Shown here piece by piece: positions 6,845 to 12,678 of a stretch of 12,678 nucleotides of DNA. Made by a program: the position numbers and the translations under genes. Source of the stretch: Thermoprotei archaeon (GTDB lineage: Archaea > Thermoproteota > Methanomethylicia > Nezhaarchaeales > WYZ-LMO8); assembly GCA_003649565.1 (NCBI GenBank), contig QMSF01000006.1, positions 1 to 12,678 on the forward strand, read 5' to 3'. Every line of letters begins with the position of its first letter. Position 1 is the first letter of the stretch. The notes beneath the pieces are model-generated. The model searched no databases. It worked only from the letters and a program-made list of their open reading frames with translations, and had not been told where the DNA came from.

Positions 6845-8011
6845 TTGACCAGCACACCAAAGATCGATGAAAATGAGGTAGTGAGCCTGCTCTTAAAACT
6901 CATAAGAGCGAAGAGCGAGAATCCTCCAGGACTTGAAGAGGAGGCTGCTGCTGTAGTTAAGGAGTATCTTGATTTCAACGGCTTAAAATGCGAAATTTAT
7001 GAGAAGAGCAAAGGCAGAACCAACGTCCTATGTAAAATAGGTAGCGGAAAGCCGAATCTAGCCTTAATATGTCATTTGGATGTCGTTCCCGCGGGAAGTG
7101 GCTGGACTAAACCCCCTTACGAAGGCATAGTAGAAAATGGTAAGGTTTATGGTCGAGGCTCAACAGACAATAAGGGTGCATTAGCATCACTTCTTGTAGC
7201 GGCATCAAAAGTCAAAGACTTCATAGAGCAATCCAACTCAGGAACAGTAACAATAGCAGCTGTAGCCGATGAAGAACAGGGAAACACCTATGGGATAAGC
7301 TACCTCATAAATGAAGTTGGCTTTAAACCAGACTACGCAATTGTATGCGAGCCTACAAGCTGCAATACAATAGTGATAGCGGAGAAGGGTATTCTAAGGA
7401 TAAGGCTGAAATCAAAAGGGAAGCTTGCACATGGCAGTAGACCTCATGAAGGCATCAATGCTATAGTGAAAATGACCAAGGTAATAGCGAAACTGGAGAC
7501 CTTCAAGATGAGCTATGAGGAGCATCCGCTATTTTCACCTCCAACGATTAACGTGGGCACAATAATCGGCGGCGAAGCAGTGAATGTTGTGCCATCAGAA
7601 TGTACATGTATGTTAGACATAAGATATCTGCCAAGTCAAACCCCCAATGGGATTCTAAGCGAAATTAAGTCGCTGATTGAGGAAGTCAGAAGAAATGATC
7701 CACAAGTCAACATCGAAGCTGAAATAACGGGATTCGAAGATCCTCTCGTAACACCACAAGATCACCCCCTAGTTAAGCTGATAGCCGAGAGCTCATTGAG
7801 AATTGCAGGCTTCAAGCCCAAGCCTATAGGTATTGGAGGTGGTACAGTCGCTAAACCACTCGTTAAAAGTGGGATACCATCAGTTGTCTACGGTCCAGGC
7901 GATGAAGCTATATGTCATAAAGCCGATGAATACATAGAGATAGCTCAGCTCAAACTCGCAGCTCAAGTTTATGCGGATATAATGCTTAACTTTGAAAAAT
8001 ATCTAAGGTGA
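6845..8011 (+). CDS. M20-family metallopeptidase / ArgE-DapE-type deacylase
   Basis: This 388-residue zinc hydrolase cleaves the amide bond of an N-acyl amino acid or small peptide in the cytosol. Metal and catalytic residues are all in place: H77 and D79 in C-H-L-D-V-V-P-A-G, D108 in G-R-G-S-T-D-N-K-G-A, E143 (base) and E144 in A-D-E-E-Q-G, E169 in C-E-P-T, and H358 in A-I-C-H-K-A-D-E-Y-I. The dimerisation domain is about 182-300 and carries A-H-G-S-R-P-H (195-201). The family includes ArgE, DapE, LysK and carboxypeptidase G2, which removes glutamate from folates; the substrate here cannot be assigned from sequence alone. The start is TTG at 6845. It lies 6 bases before the HIT gene, whose ribosome-binding site overlaps its stop, so it is in the same operon as the glutamate-ligase genes downstream. 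Confidence 0.92.
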   Translation: MTSTPKIDENEVVSLLLKLIRAKSENPPGLEEEAAAVVKEYLDFNGLKCEIYEKSKGRTNVLCKIGSGKPNLALICHLDVVPAGSGWTKPPYEGIVENGKVYGRGSTDNKGALASLLVAASKVKDFIEQSNSGTVTIAAVADEEQGNTYGISYLINEVGFKPDYAIVCEPTSCNTIVIAEKGILRIRLKSKGKLAHGSRPHEGINAIVKMTKVIAKLETFKMSYEEHPLFSPPTINVGTIIGGEAVNVVPSECTCMLDIRYLPSQTPNGILSEIKSLIEEVRRNDPQVNIEAEITGFEDPLVTPQDHPLVKLIAESSLRIAGFKPKPIGIGGGTVAKPLVKSGIPSVVYGPGDEAICHKADEYIEIAQLKLAAQVYADIMLNFEKYLR

Positions 8012-8012
8012 T
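8007..8012 (+). promoter_or_regulatory. Ribosome-binding site of the HIT gene overlapping the M20 stop codon
   Basis: GGTGAT lies 5 bases before the ATG at 8018 and contains the TGA stop of the M20 gene. This implies coupled translation of the two genes. Confidence 0.65.
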
Positions 8013-8017
8013 ACATC

Positions 8018-8530
8018 ATGAGTGAGATCAAAAGACTAGCAATACTATGGGCCCCATGGAGGATGAAGTACATAGAGTCGCCCAAAAAAGAGACATGCAT
8101 TTTCTGTATTGGCGAGGATAAAGAAAAGGATCGCAAAAATCTCATAGTGTATAGAGGCTCGAAATCCTTCATCATAATGAATAGATATCCGTATAACACA
8201 GGTCACGTCATGATAGCTCCTTATAAGCACGTTGGGGATCTAACATTGCTCACAGACGAGGAGCTTTTGGACCTCATGAAGAACGTCAATCTCTCAATAA
8301 GAATCCTAAGAGAGGCCTTGAAGCCTGAAGGGTTCAACATTGGGATAAACATGGGTAAAGTAGCGGGCGCTGGAGTAGAAGATCATGTCCATGTGCATGT
8401 AGTGCCTCGATGGCTTGGAGATACTAATTTCATGCCTGTAATATCCCAAATTAAAGTTATGCCAGAGCTACTTGAAACTACATATGACGAGTTAAGAGAG
8501 GCATTATCAAAGCTTATAGAGAGGGGGTAG
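8018..8530 (+). CDS. HIT-family nucleotide hydrolase or phosphorylase
   Basis: This 170-residue cytosolic protein of the histidine-triad superfamily acts on nucleotide substrates such as Ap4A or adenylylated amines. The HIT motif H-V-H-V-H-V-V spans 123-129, with H125 the expected nucleophile. N-G-H-type contacts appear at N-R-Y-P-Y-N-T-G-H (55-63). The N-terminus L-W-A-P-W-R-M-K-Y-I followed by C-I-F-C (27-30) is the signature of the subgroup related to Ap4A phosphorylases, where the two Cys may help bind zinc. The C-terminal R-W-L-G-D-T-N-F-M-P-V segment also fits that subgroup. Length is normal. It lies between the M20 and ATP-grasp genes with gaps of 6 and 10 bases, which places it in one operon with them. 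The specific substrate is not determinable. Confidence 0.93.
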   Translation: MSEIKRLAILWAPWRMKYIESPKKETCIFCIGEDKEKDRKNLIVYRGSKSFIIMNRYPYNTGHVMIAPYKHVGDLTLLTDEELLDLMKNVNLSIRILREALKPEGFNIGINMGKVAGAGVEDHVHVHVVPRWLGDTNFMPVISQIKVMPELLETTYDELREALSKLIERG

Positions 8531-8540
8531 TCGCCTCATC

Positions 8541-9419
8541 GTGAAGATAGGAATTTTCACGAGAAATGAACACTCGTGGTGCTCACGAAAGCTTAGAGAT
8601 GAGATAATAAAAGCAGGCCATGAACCCTATCCCCTAAAATTTAACAGAATAAGAGTTAATATAGGATCTTCCCCCAGCATAAGCCATGATGGTATTGACT
8701 TAGCTAAAGAGCTCTCAATAGTCATAGTTAGACCAATAGGAAGATGCTCAGTCGATGAATGTTTTTTCAGAATAGACTTGCTTCATAAATTAGAAAGATT
8801 AGGCCTACCCGTAGTCAATAAGCCTTCAGCAATAGAAAAATGCATGAGCAAATTCACATCGCTAGCCCTTCTCGAAGAGCATGGATTACCCGTGCCAAAA
8901 ACAGTTGTAACAGAAAACCCTCTTGAAGCACTGAAAGCCTATTATGAAATGGGCGGAGATGTAGTAGTCAAGCCGCTCTATGGTTCTAGGGGTTTTGGAA
9001 TTTCAAGGCTAAGAGATGAAGACGTGGCAAGAAGAGTCTTCTCAGATTTACATTTTATGAGGCATGTCCTCTACGTGCAAGAGTTTATTCAGCACGGTGG
9101 AAGAGACATAAGAATGTTCGTAGTTGGAGGAGAAGTTATAGCGTCAATGCAGAGATTGGCGCCTGGATGGAAAACAAACATAGCATTAGGAGCTAAGCCC
9201 GTACCATTAACGCCAAGTGAAGAACTCACAAATCTAGCACTCAAGGCATGTGAAATTCTAGGCTGTGATATAGCTGGAGTGGACGTGATAGAATCACCTT
9301 CAGGCTTTCTATTAACAGAAGTCAATAGCCAGCCGGGCTGGATGGGTCTACAAGCGGTCACCAAAGTCAACATAGCCGCTAAAATCGTGAAGTTCCTGAT
9401 ATCAAAGGCGAAAAGGTGA
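8541..9419 (+). CDS. RimK-type ATP-grasp glutamate ligase, MptN/CofF-like
   Basis: This 292-residue ATP-grasp ligase would form an amide bond between a carboxylate and an amino acid through an acyl phosphate. It shows V-N-K-P-S-A-I-E-K-C-M-S-K-F (92-105), V-V-V-K-P-L-Y-G-S-R-G-F-G-I (141-154; K144 binds ATP), V-Q-E-F-I (179-183), G-G-R-D-I-R-M-F-V-V-G (186-196), G-V-D (246-248) and T-E-V-N-S-Q-P-G-W (259-267; E260 and N262 bind metal). Length and layout match the family that holds MptN (H4MPT:alpha-glutamate ligase), CofF (F420-2:alpha-glutamate ligase), RimK and LysX. The nearby H4MPT and F420 genes favour MptN or CofF, which is inference. No LysW carrier gene is seen here, which weakens the LysX option. 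The GTG start follows GAGGGGGT, which overlaps the HIT stop. The stop overlaps the next gene's ATG (TGATG). Confidence 0.85.
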   Translation: MKIGIFTRNEHSWCSRKLRDEIIKAGHEPYPLKFNRIRVNIGSSPSISHDGIDLAKELSIVIVRPIGRCSVDECFFRIDLLHKLERLGLPVVNKPSAIEKCMSKFTSLALLEEHGLPVPKTVVTENPLEALKAYYEMGGDVVVKPLYGSRGFGISRLRDEDVARRVFSDLHFMRHVLYVQEFIQHGGRDIRMFVVGGEVIASMQRLAPGWKTNIALGAKPVPLTPSEELTNLALKACEILGCDIAGVDVIESPSGFLLTEVNSQPGWMGLQAVTKVNIAAKIVKFLISKAKR

Positions 9420-10318
9420 TGCAGAGAATACTGAAATGGAGAAACTACATTGCAATACCATTAAAATCGGATCTATGGAAACCGAAAACAGACTTCAAAC
9501 GAAAAACCGTTGAGCTCATCAAAAACGTGGCTTCAAATGGAGACTACGTAGTTCTATCGGAAAAAGCCCTATCAACAGCCCTAGGCTTACTCTATGACGA
9601 ATCAATAATACCCTCCGACTTTTACAGCAAGCTAATGACCTTCCTAATCACCAGAGTGTTATGGGGTAAAGCGCTAGGCAAATTATGCAAGCTCTCGCAT
9701 GAAACAGTAGAGCTCCTCAGAAGGTACCCCATAAATGAGGGGTCTCGACACAAAAAGCTCGCCTTAAAGATTGGAGGGTTACTCCAAGCTCTTAAGCCCA
9801 CTTCAGAAGCTGGAATCGACACTACTAACGTCCCTGGCCACTTAGTCTCATTACCATTGACAAAACCCTTCGAAATAGCTTGTGAACTCAGAGAATACAT
9901 AGCTAAAAAGCTGAGAGTCAACCTAAAAGTGGTGATAGTTGATAGTGATAAATGCTATAAGTTAAAGACCTCTTCAAATTTGATCTTGGCGTGTAGAAGT
10001 ACAAGATTACCCTCATTAATAAATCTAGGCTTTTTATCGTTCCTCATAGCTAGGTCTCTTAGAAGATTTTTTAGCCCTTATGCCACGCCCATAGGCTTTT
10101 CGCCGTTAAACTTGGAGGTCAATGAGCTTCTCATAATATCAGAGCTAGCCGACAGAGCTCGAGGTGTTGGTGCTGGAAGAACGCTATATGAAGTTGAAAA
10201 AACTTTTGGAATTAAAGCGACCGACGTCACATGGGATTTGCTAAATTCGATTCCTCATTATCCCGTAGTGGTAGTTAAAAAGATTAGAGGCCTTCGACCA
10301 TCTTCACGGCGTCCTTAA
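9419..10318 (+). CDS. Divergent CofE-like protein (F420-0:gamma-glutamyl ligase fold)
   Basis: This 299-residue protein resembles CofE, which adds gamma-linked glutamates to coenzyme F420-0 with GTP. Shared features are D-Y-V-V-L-S-E-K-A-L (42-51), A-G-I-D-T-T-N-V-P-G (131-140, the CofE A-G-I-D-x-S-N-V loop) and L-K-V-V-I-V-D-S-D-K-C-Y-K (169-181) where CofE has a D-T-F/N-G-R signature. The C-terminal half (G-V-G-A-G-R-T-L-Y-E at 249-258, and I-P-H-Y-P-V-V-V-V at 278-286) has no counterpart in the CofE sequence I can recall. Loss of the D-T-x-G-R signature suggests a changed substrate or activity. The ATG at 9419 overlaps the stop of the ATP-grasp gene; a GTG at 9416 would add one residue. 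The 3' end overlaps the opposite-strand mch gene by 35 bases. Homology is moderately sure and function is inferred. Confidence 0.65.
   Translation: MQRILKWRNYIAIPLKSDLWKPKTDFKRKTVELIKNVASNGDYVVLSEKALSTALGLLYDESIIPSDFYSKLMTFLITRVLWGKALGKLCKLSHETVELLRRYPINEGSRHKKLALKIGGLLQALKPTSEAGIDTTNVPGHLVSLPLTKPFEIACELREYIAKKLRVNLKVVIVDSDKCYKLKTSSNLILACRSTRLPSLINLGFLSFLIARSLRRFFSPYATPIGFSPLNLEVNELLIISELADRARGVGAGRTLYEVEKTFGIKATDVTWDLLNSIPHYPVVVVKKIRGLRPSSRRP
10277..10281 (-). terminator. Possible T-run terminator after mch
   Basis: On the minus strand five T residues follow the mch stop codon almost at once. Archaeal polymerases often stop in such T-rich stretches without a hairpin. This run is short and lies inside the opposite-strand CofE-like gene, so support is weak. 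Confidence 0.2.
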
Positions 10319-11204
10319 GGTATATCCTGTATGGCCCTAACTTGCCGCCGTAATTGCCAGCTGTAACTTTAACAACTCCTTTAACGCTACAAGCAGCCTT
10401 GACTCCCACGCCAACAGCCTTTGTCACAGATTCAACGTCTAGACCATTAATTACGATCTCCATAACGCTCTTTACATTCTCAGGAATCTTTGTATCAGGA
10501 ACCTTATCTCTTATTGAGGGACAGTACAAGTGGTTCGTGGTGGCAGCCAGCTTCGGGTACTTCAACGATCCAACCTTAGAGCCCGATCTCACAATACCTC
10601 CTGGGAATGGAAGTATGACATTCTTGCATTTCTTTGAAATCTCATCTACAGCTTTTTCAGCAGCTTCTAGAGCTGCCTCACGACTCGAAGCAAGGATGAA
10701 CAGATTTCCTCCAGCTACAGCTTTGGCAACGCCTATAGTATCTTCAACTATGAACTCCCCCTCCATGACAGGTATTCTCCATACGGTCTTGCCGTACATT
10801 GTGTCCTTAACTTCAAATCCATCTCCAAACTTCGCTAAAGCCTCACCAATATGCATTTTCCTTTTAGCCTTAGGTATACCGTCAAAAAGCGCTGTTGTGG
10901 GACAAGTCAAAATGCATTGACCAACTCTAACGATTGTTTGAAGTTTTAGCTCAGGCACGGATCTATGATATATCTGTACTAAAGCCCCCACCCTCCCATC
11001 AGGCGTCTTTTCTGGTGGTACAAGCCTCTCTAAACCTGCTTCAGCAGGAGACATTATTATTGAGGTGGCAAAACCTGTTGCAACTCTAGCCGCTGTCAAA
11101 GCCCACTTCTCATTTAAAGCCGTTATGAGCAGCCTAGTAGCGTACATTGGAAACGCTTCAGCAAATGTGTCTTCAACTTCGACGTCTCCAACCTTAAATG
11201 ACAA
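10284..11204 (-). CDS. mch: Methenyltetrahydromethanopterin cyclohydrolase
   Basis: This 306-residue cytosolic enzyme interconverts N5-formyl-H4MPT and methenyl-H4MPT in the archaeal C1 (methyl-branch) pathway. Family hallmarks run along the whole protein: V-E-D-T-F-A-E-A-F (10-18), A-T-G-F-A-T-S-I-I-M-S-P-A-E-A-G (42-57), T-P-D-G-R (67-71), V-G-Q-C-I-L-T-C-P-T-T-A-L-F-D-G (94-109), F-P-G-G-I-V-R-S-G-S-K-V-G-S (200-213), N-H-L-Y-C-P-S-I-R (224-232) and S/T-A-G-N-Y-G-G-K-L-G (281-290). Length is close to the usual 310-320. The start is TTG with GGTGGT six bases upstream on that strand. It is divergent from mtd across a 127-base control region and convergent with the CofE-like gene, with a 35-base overlap. 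It acts directly before Mtd in the reductive direction. Confidence 0.97.
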   Translation of the reverse strand: MSFKVGDVEVEDTFAEAFPMYATRLLITALNEKWALTAARVATGFATSIIMSPAEAGLERLVPPEKTPDGRVGALVQIYHRSVPELKLQTIVRVGQCILTCPTTALFDGIPKAKRKMHIGEALAKFGDGFEVKDTMYGKTVWRIPVMEGEFIVEDTIGVAKAVAGGNLFILASSREAALEAAEKAVDEISKKCKNVILPFPGGIVRSGSKVGSLKYPKLAATTNHLYCPSIRDKVPDTKIPENVKSVMEIVINGLDVESVTKAVGVGVKAACSVKGVVKVTAGNYGGKLGPYRIYLKDAVKMVEGL

Positions 11205-11238
11205 GCTCTACCACCAAACCTTATTTTTTGATAGCGTT

Positions 11239-11258
11239 AGAGCTAAAGCTTTAACTCT
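11239..11258. promoter_or_regulatory. Near-perfect 20-bp palindrome in the mch/mtd divergent region
   Basis: The left half AGAGCTAAAG and right half CTTTAACTCT are reverse complements except for one base pair, giving 18 of 20 matching positions around a central AAGCTT. The element is 34 bases from the mch start and 73 bases from the mtd start. A second AAAGCTTT core lies at 11281-11288, with centres 36 bases apart. This is what a dimeric transcription-factor operator looks like, placed to control both genes, but no protein or experiment links to it here. Confidence 0.4.
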
Positions 11259-11259
11259 C

Positions 11260-11268
11260 TTTTTTAAG
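11260..11268. promoter_or_regulatory. T/A-rich box that could serve as TATA element for mch or mtd
   Basis: TTTTTTAAG on the plus strand (CTTAAAAAA on the minus) is the most TATA-like element between the divergent genes. It lies 64 bases before the mtd TTG and 56 bases before the mch TTG, which would give leaders of about 35-45 bases in either direction, each with room for its ribosome-binding site. A second A/T run at 11219-11229 is too near the mch start for a leadered transcript. Confidence 0.25.
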
Positions 11269-11331
11269 TTGAAAAACAGAAAAGCTTTTTCAGATTTTGA
11301 TCATGGAAACATTTAGTTCGGGGGACTAGTT

Positions 11332-12186
11332 TTGAGTCAACAAGCACCTGTTAGAATAGGCATAGTGAAACTAGGGTGCATAGGCTGCGCTCCTCTCTTG
11401 GAATACCTTCTTGATGAAAGGGCCGATCGAGGTGACATAACCGTCAGAGTTGTGACAAGCGGAGCTAAAATGACGCCTGAAGAAGCTGAGAATGTCATAA
11501 AGATGTTGGAGCCCTTCAAGCCGCAACTAATAATCATTGCAAGTCCGAATGCGGCTCTCCCGGGACCAACAAAGGCTAGAGAAGCTGCTAAAGCATTAAA
11601 CGCGCCGATCGTGATCATAACTGATGCACCAGCAAAGAAAGCAGCAAGCAAATTCGAGGAGGGAGGTTTCGGCTATATAATAGTCGAAGCAGATTCGATG
11701 ATTGGCGCCAGAAGGGAGTTCCTAGACCCCACTGAAATGGCTCTCTTCAACGCAGACATCATAAAGGTATTAGCTATAACAGGAGTCTTCAACCTAATAG
11801 TAAAGACCATAGATGAAATGATCTCTTCGATCAAGAGGGGGGAGGAGGTTAAACTACCAAAAATAATAGTGAATAAAGATCTTGCACTTGAAAATGCTGG
11901 CTTCTCAAATCCATACGCTCAGGCTAAAGCTATGGCTGCATTTGAAGCTGCAAGAAGAGTTGCAGATTTAACAACAGAAGGCTGCTTCAAGGTTCAAGAA
12001 TGGGAGAAGTACATACCGCTCGTGGCTGCTGGCCACGAGTTAATGAGATATGCGGCCAAGCTAGCTGATGAAGCCAGGGAAATCGAGAAGGGCATAGATC
12101 AAGTAATGAGGATGCCTCATAGAGCAAGCGGCGAATTAGCGGTGAAGAGAAAACTGATAGAGAAATTGCCTTCTAAACGCGAGTGA
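11332..12186 (+). CDS. mtd: F420-dependent methylenetetrahydromethanopterin dehydrogenase
   Basis: This 284-residue cytosolic enzyme reversibly reduces methenyl-H4MPT to methylene-H4MPT with coenzyme F420H2. Mtd family signatures are clear: I-G-I-V-K-L-G-x-I-G (9-18), L-L-D-E-R-A-D-R (26-33), S-G-A-K-M (43-47), S-P-N-A-A-L-P-G-P-x-K-A-R-E (71-84), I-V-I-I-T-D-A-P (93-100), F-L-D-P-T-E-M-A-L-F-N-A-D-I-I-K-V-L-A-I-T-G (130-151), N-P-Y-A-Q-A-K-A-M-A-A-F-E-A-A (193-207) and M-P-H-R-A-S-G (261-267). Length matches the family's 275-285. The first motif reads L-G-C-I-G-C, with Cys at 16 and 19, where N and T are more usual; no consequence is known. The TTG start follows CGGGGGA. It is 6 bases upstream of fwdD on the same strand and divergent from mch. 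Confidence 0.97.
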   Translation: MSQQAPVRIGIVKLGCIGCAPLLEYLLDERADRGDITVRVVTSGAKMTPEEAENVIKMLEPFKPQLIIIASPNAALPGPTKAREAAKALNAPIVIITDAPAKKAASKFEEGGFGYIIVEADSMIGARREFLDPTEMALFNADIIKVLAITGVFNLIVKTIDEMISSIKRGEEVKLPKIIVNKDLALENAGFSNPYAQAKAMAAFEAARRVADLTTEGCFKVQEWEKYIPLVAAGHELMRYAAKLADEAREIEKGIDQVMRMPHRASGELAVKRKLIEKLPSKRE

Positions 12187-12192
12187 TCATTC

Positions 12193-12678
12193 ATGCCTCA
12201 ACTTGAGGTCACGCTAGTAACATGCAGAACATTAAGGCAAGGCTCTCAAATAGAGACAAACCGATACACAAAAGATTACGCAGATGTAGCAGCAGTATGC
12301 TTCATGAACCCTGATGACATGGCAGAGCTAGGAGTCAAAGAGGGCTCTCACGTAAAAGTAACAACAGAAGCGGGTTCTGTTGTAGTTAAAGCATCAGCCT
12401 ATAAAGGAAATCCCAGAGGTTTGGCATTTATACCGTTAGGGCCATGGGCTAACGCCGTGATACCAGCTAAGACAAGGAGCACTGGAATGCCATTCTTTAA
12501 AGACCTTAAGTCGGTCATAGAACCAACGGATGAACCCATATTATCAGTAGAAGAGATTGTAGCAAGAAATGCTGGCAAGAAACCCCTAAAAATCCCCGTA
12601 GAATACTTGATGAGCCCAGCGGACTTTAAAGGTGAAGGAGTATTCGAAAGCCATGTCTGCACGATATGTGGCTGTGAC
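12193..12678 (+). CDS. fwdD: Formylmethanofuran dehydrogenase subunit D, apparently fused to the start of subunit B (partial)
   Basis: The 162 residues visible run to the window edge without a stop. Residues 1-125 are FwdD/FmdD, the molybdopterin-dinucleotide-binding beta-barrel subunit of the Mo/W enzyme that reduces CO2 to formyl-methanofuran. Supporting motifs are V-T-C-R-T-L-R-Q-G (9-17), N-P-D-D-M-A-E-L-G-V-K-E-G (39-51), V-K-V-T-T-E-A-G-S-V-V-V (54-65), G-L-A-F-I-P-L-G-P-W-A-N-A-V (76-89) and S-T-G-M-P (96-100). FwdD usually ends near 125-135. Here the frame goes on through a Pro/Lys linker to H-V-C-T-I-C-G-C-D, which resembles the N-terminal 4Fe-4S Cys motif of FwdB. Subunits D and B together correspond to one formate-dehydrogenase-like catalytic chain. 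The ATG at 12193 follows GAGTGATC, which includes the mtd stop codon, so it is in an operon with mtd. Confidence 0.92.
   Translation, partial: MPQLEVTLVTCRTLRQGSQIETNRYTKDYADVAAVCFMNPDDMAELGVKEGSHVKVTTEAGSVVVKASAYKGNPRGLAFIPLGPWANAVIPAKTRSTGMPFFKDLKSVIEPTDEPILSVEEIVARNAGKKPLKIPVEYLMSPADFKGEGVFESHVCTICGCD

Noticed and set aside
6718..6978. 86-codon minus-strand frame across S27ae and the M20 start
   Set aside because: Antisense to two well-supported genes; no motif and no ribosome-binding site.
10354..10920. 188-codon plus-strand frame opposite mch
   Set aside because: Antisense shadow of a highly conserved enzyme.
11271..11293. Second inverted repeat (GAAAAA ... TTTTTC) before mtd
   Set aside because: Mostly A and T runs with an imperfect centre, expected by chance in an A/T-rich promoter; only its AAAGCTTT core is noted with the main palindrome.
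12399..12662. 87-codon minus-strand frame at the right edge
   Set aside because: Antisense to the FwdD coding sequence, which has clear family motifs.

Overview
The window is archaeal chromosome with ordinary housekeeping content and a clear C1-metabolism block at its right end. The archaeal assignment rests on several genes: a threonyl-tRNA synthetase with the archaeal N-terminal editing domain, ribosomal protein S27ae, methenyl-tetrahydromethanopterin cyclohydrolase (mch), F420-dependent methylene-tetrahydromethanopterin dehydrogenase (mtd) and formylmethanofuran dehydrogenase subunit D (fwdD). TTG starts behind good GGTGA/GGAGGT ribosome-binding sites are common (six firm cases and one probable). 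ATA and AGA/AGG codons are frequent and genes are packed tightly. Together these suggest a thermophilic or TACK-like lineage (for example a Bathyarchaeia, Nezhaarchaeota or Korarchaeia type), or another H4MPT-using archaeon such as a methanogen. The sequence alone does not fix the lineage.

Layout. At 120-946 (+) lie a small PA14-like protein and a DUF3467 protein. They run convergently into a minus-strand group at 950-5962. In transcription order this group holds an 8-cysteine protein, a sugar-phosphate nucleotidyltransferase, ThrRS, an unrecognised 118-residue protein and the bifunctional NAD(P)HX repair enzyme Nnr. At 5963-6041 there is a divergent start region. At 6042-10318 (+) a run of six genes follows: isochorismatase-family hydrolase, S27ae, M20 peptidase/deacylase, HIT protein, RimK-type ATP-grasp glutamate ligase (MptN/CofF-like), and a divergent CofE-like (F420 gamma-glutamyl ligase fold) protein. 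The last gene overlaps the end of mch, which is on the minus strand, by 35 bp. mch is divergent from mtd-fwdD across a 127-bp control region that holds a near-perfect 20-bp palindrome.

How the genes fit together. Fwd, Mch and Mtd are steps of the H4MPT-linked C1 (methyl-branch) pathway: CO2 to formyl-methanofuran, methenyl-H4MPT to methylene-H4MPT. The two glutamate-ligase-type genes beside them belong to families that add alpha- or gamma-linked glutamates to F420 or H4MPT. The right half therefore looks like a C1-pathway plus cofactor-tailoring neighbourhood.

Most unusual points: (1) the fwdD reading frame runs without a stop into what looks like the N-terminal Cys motif of FwdB, so this may be a FwdD-FwdB fusion cut by the window edge; (2) the coupled ATP-grasp / CofE-like pair, in which the CofE-like member has lost the usual active-site signature; (3) the palindrome between mch and mtd; (4) an 8-Cys protein built from a duplicated Cys motif. 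I see no mobile element, CRISPR array, tRNA or rRNA.
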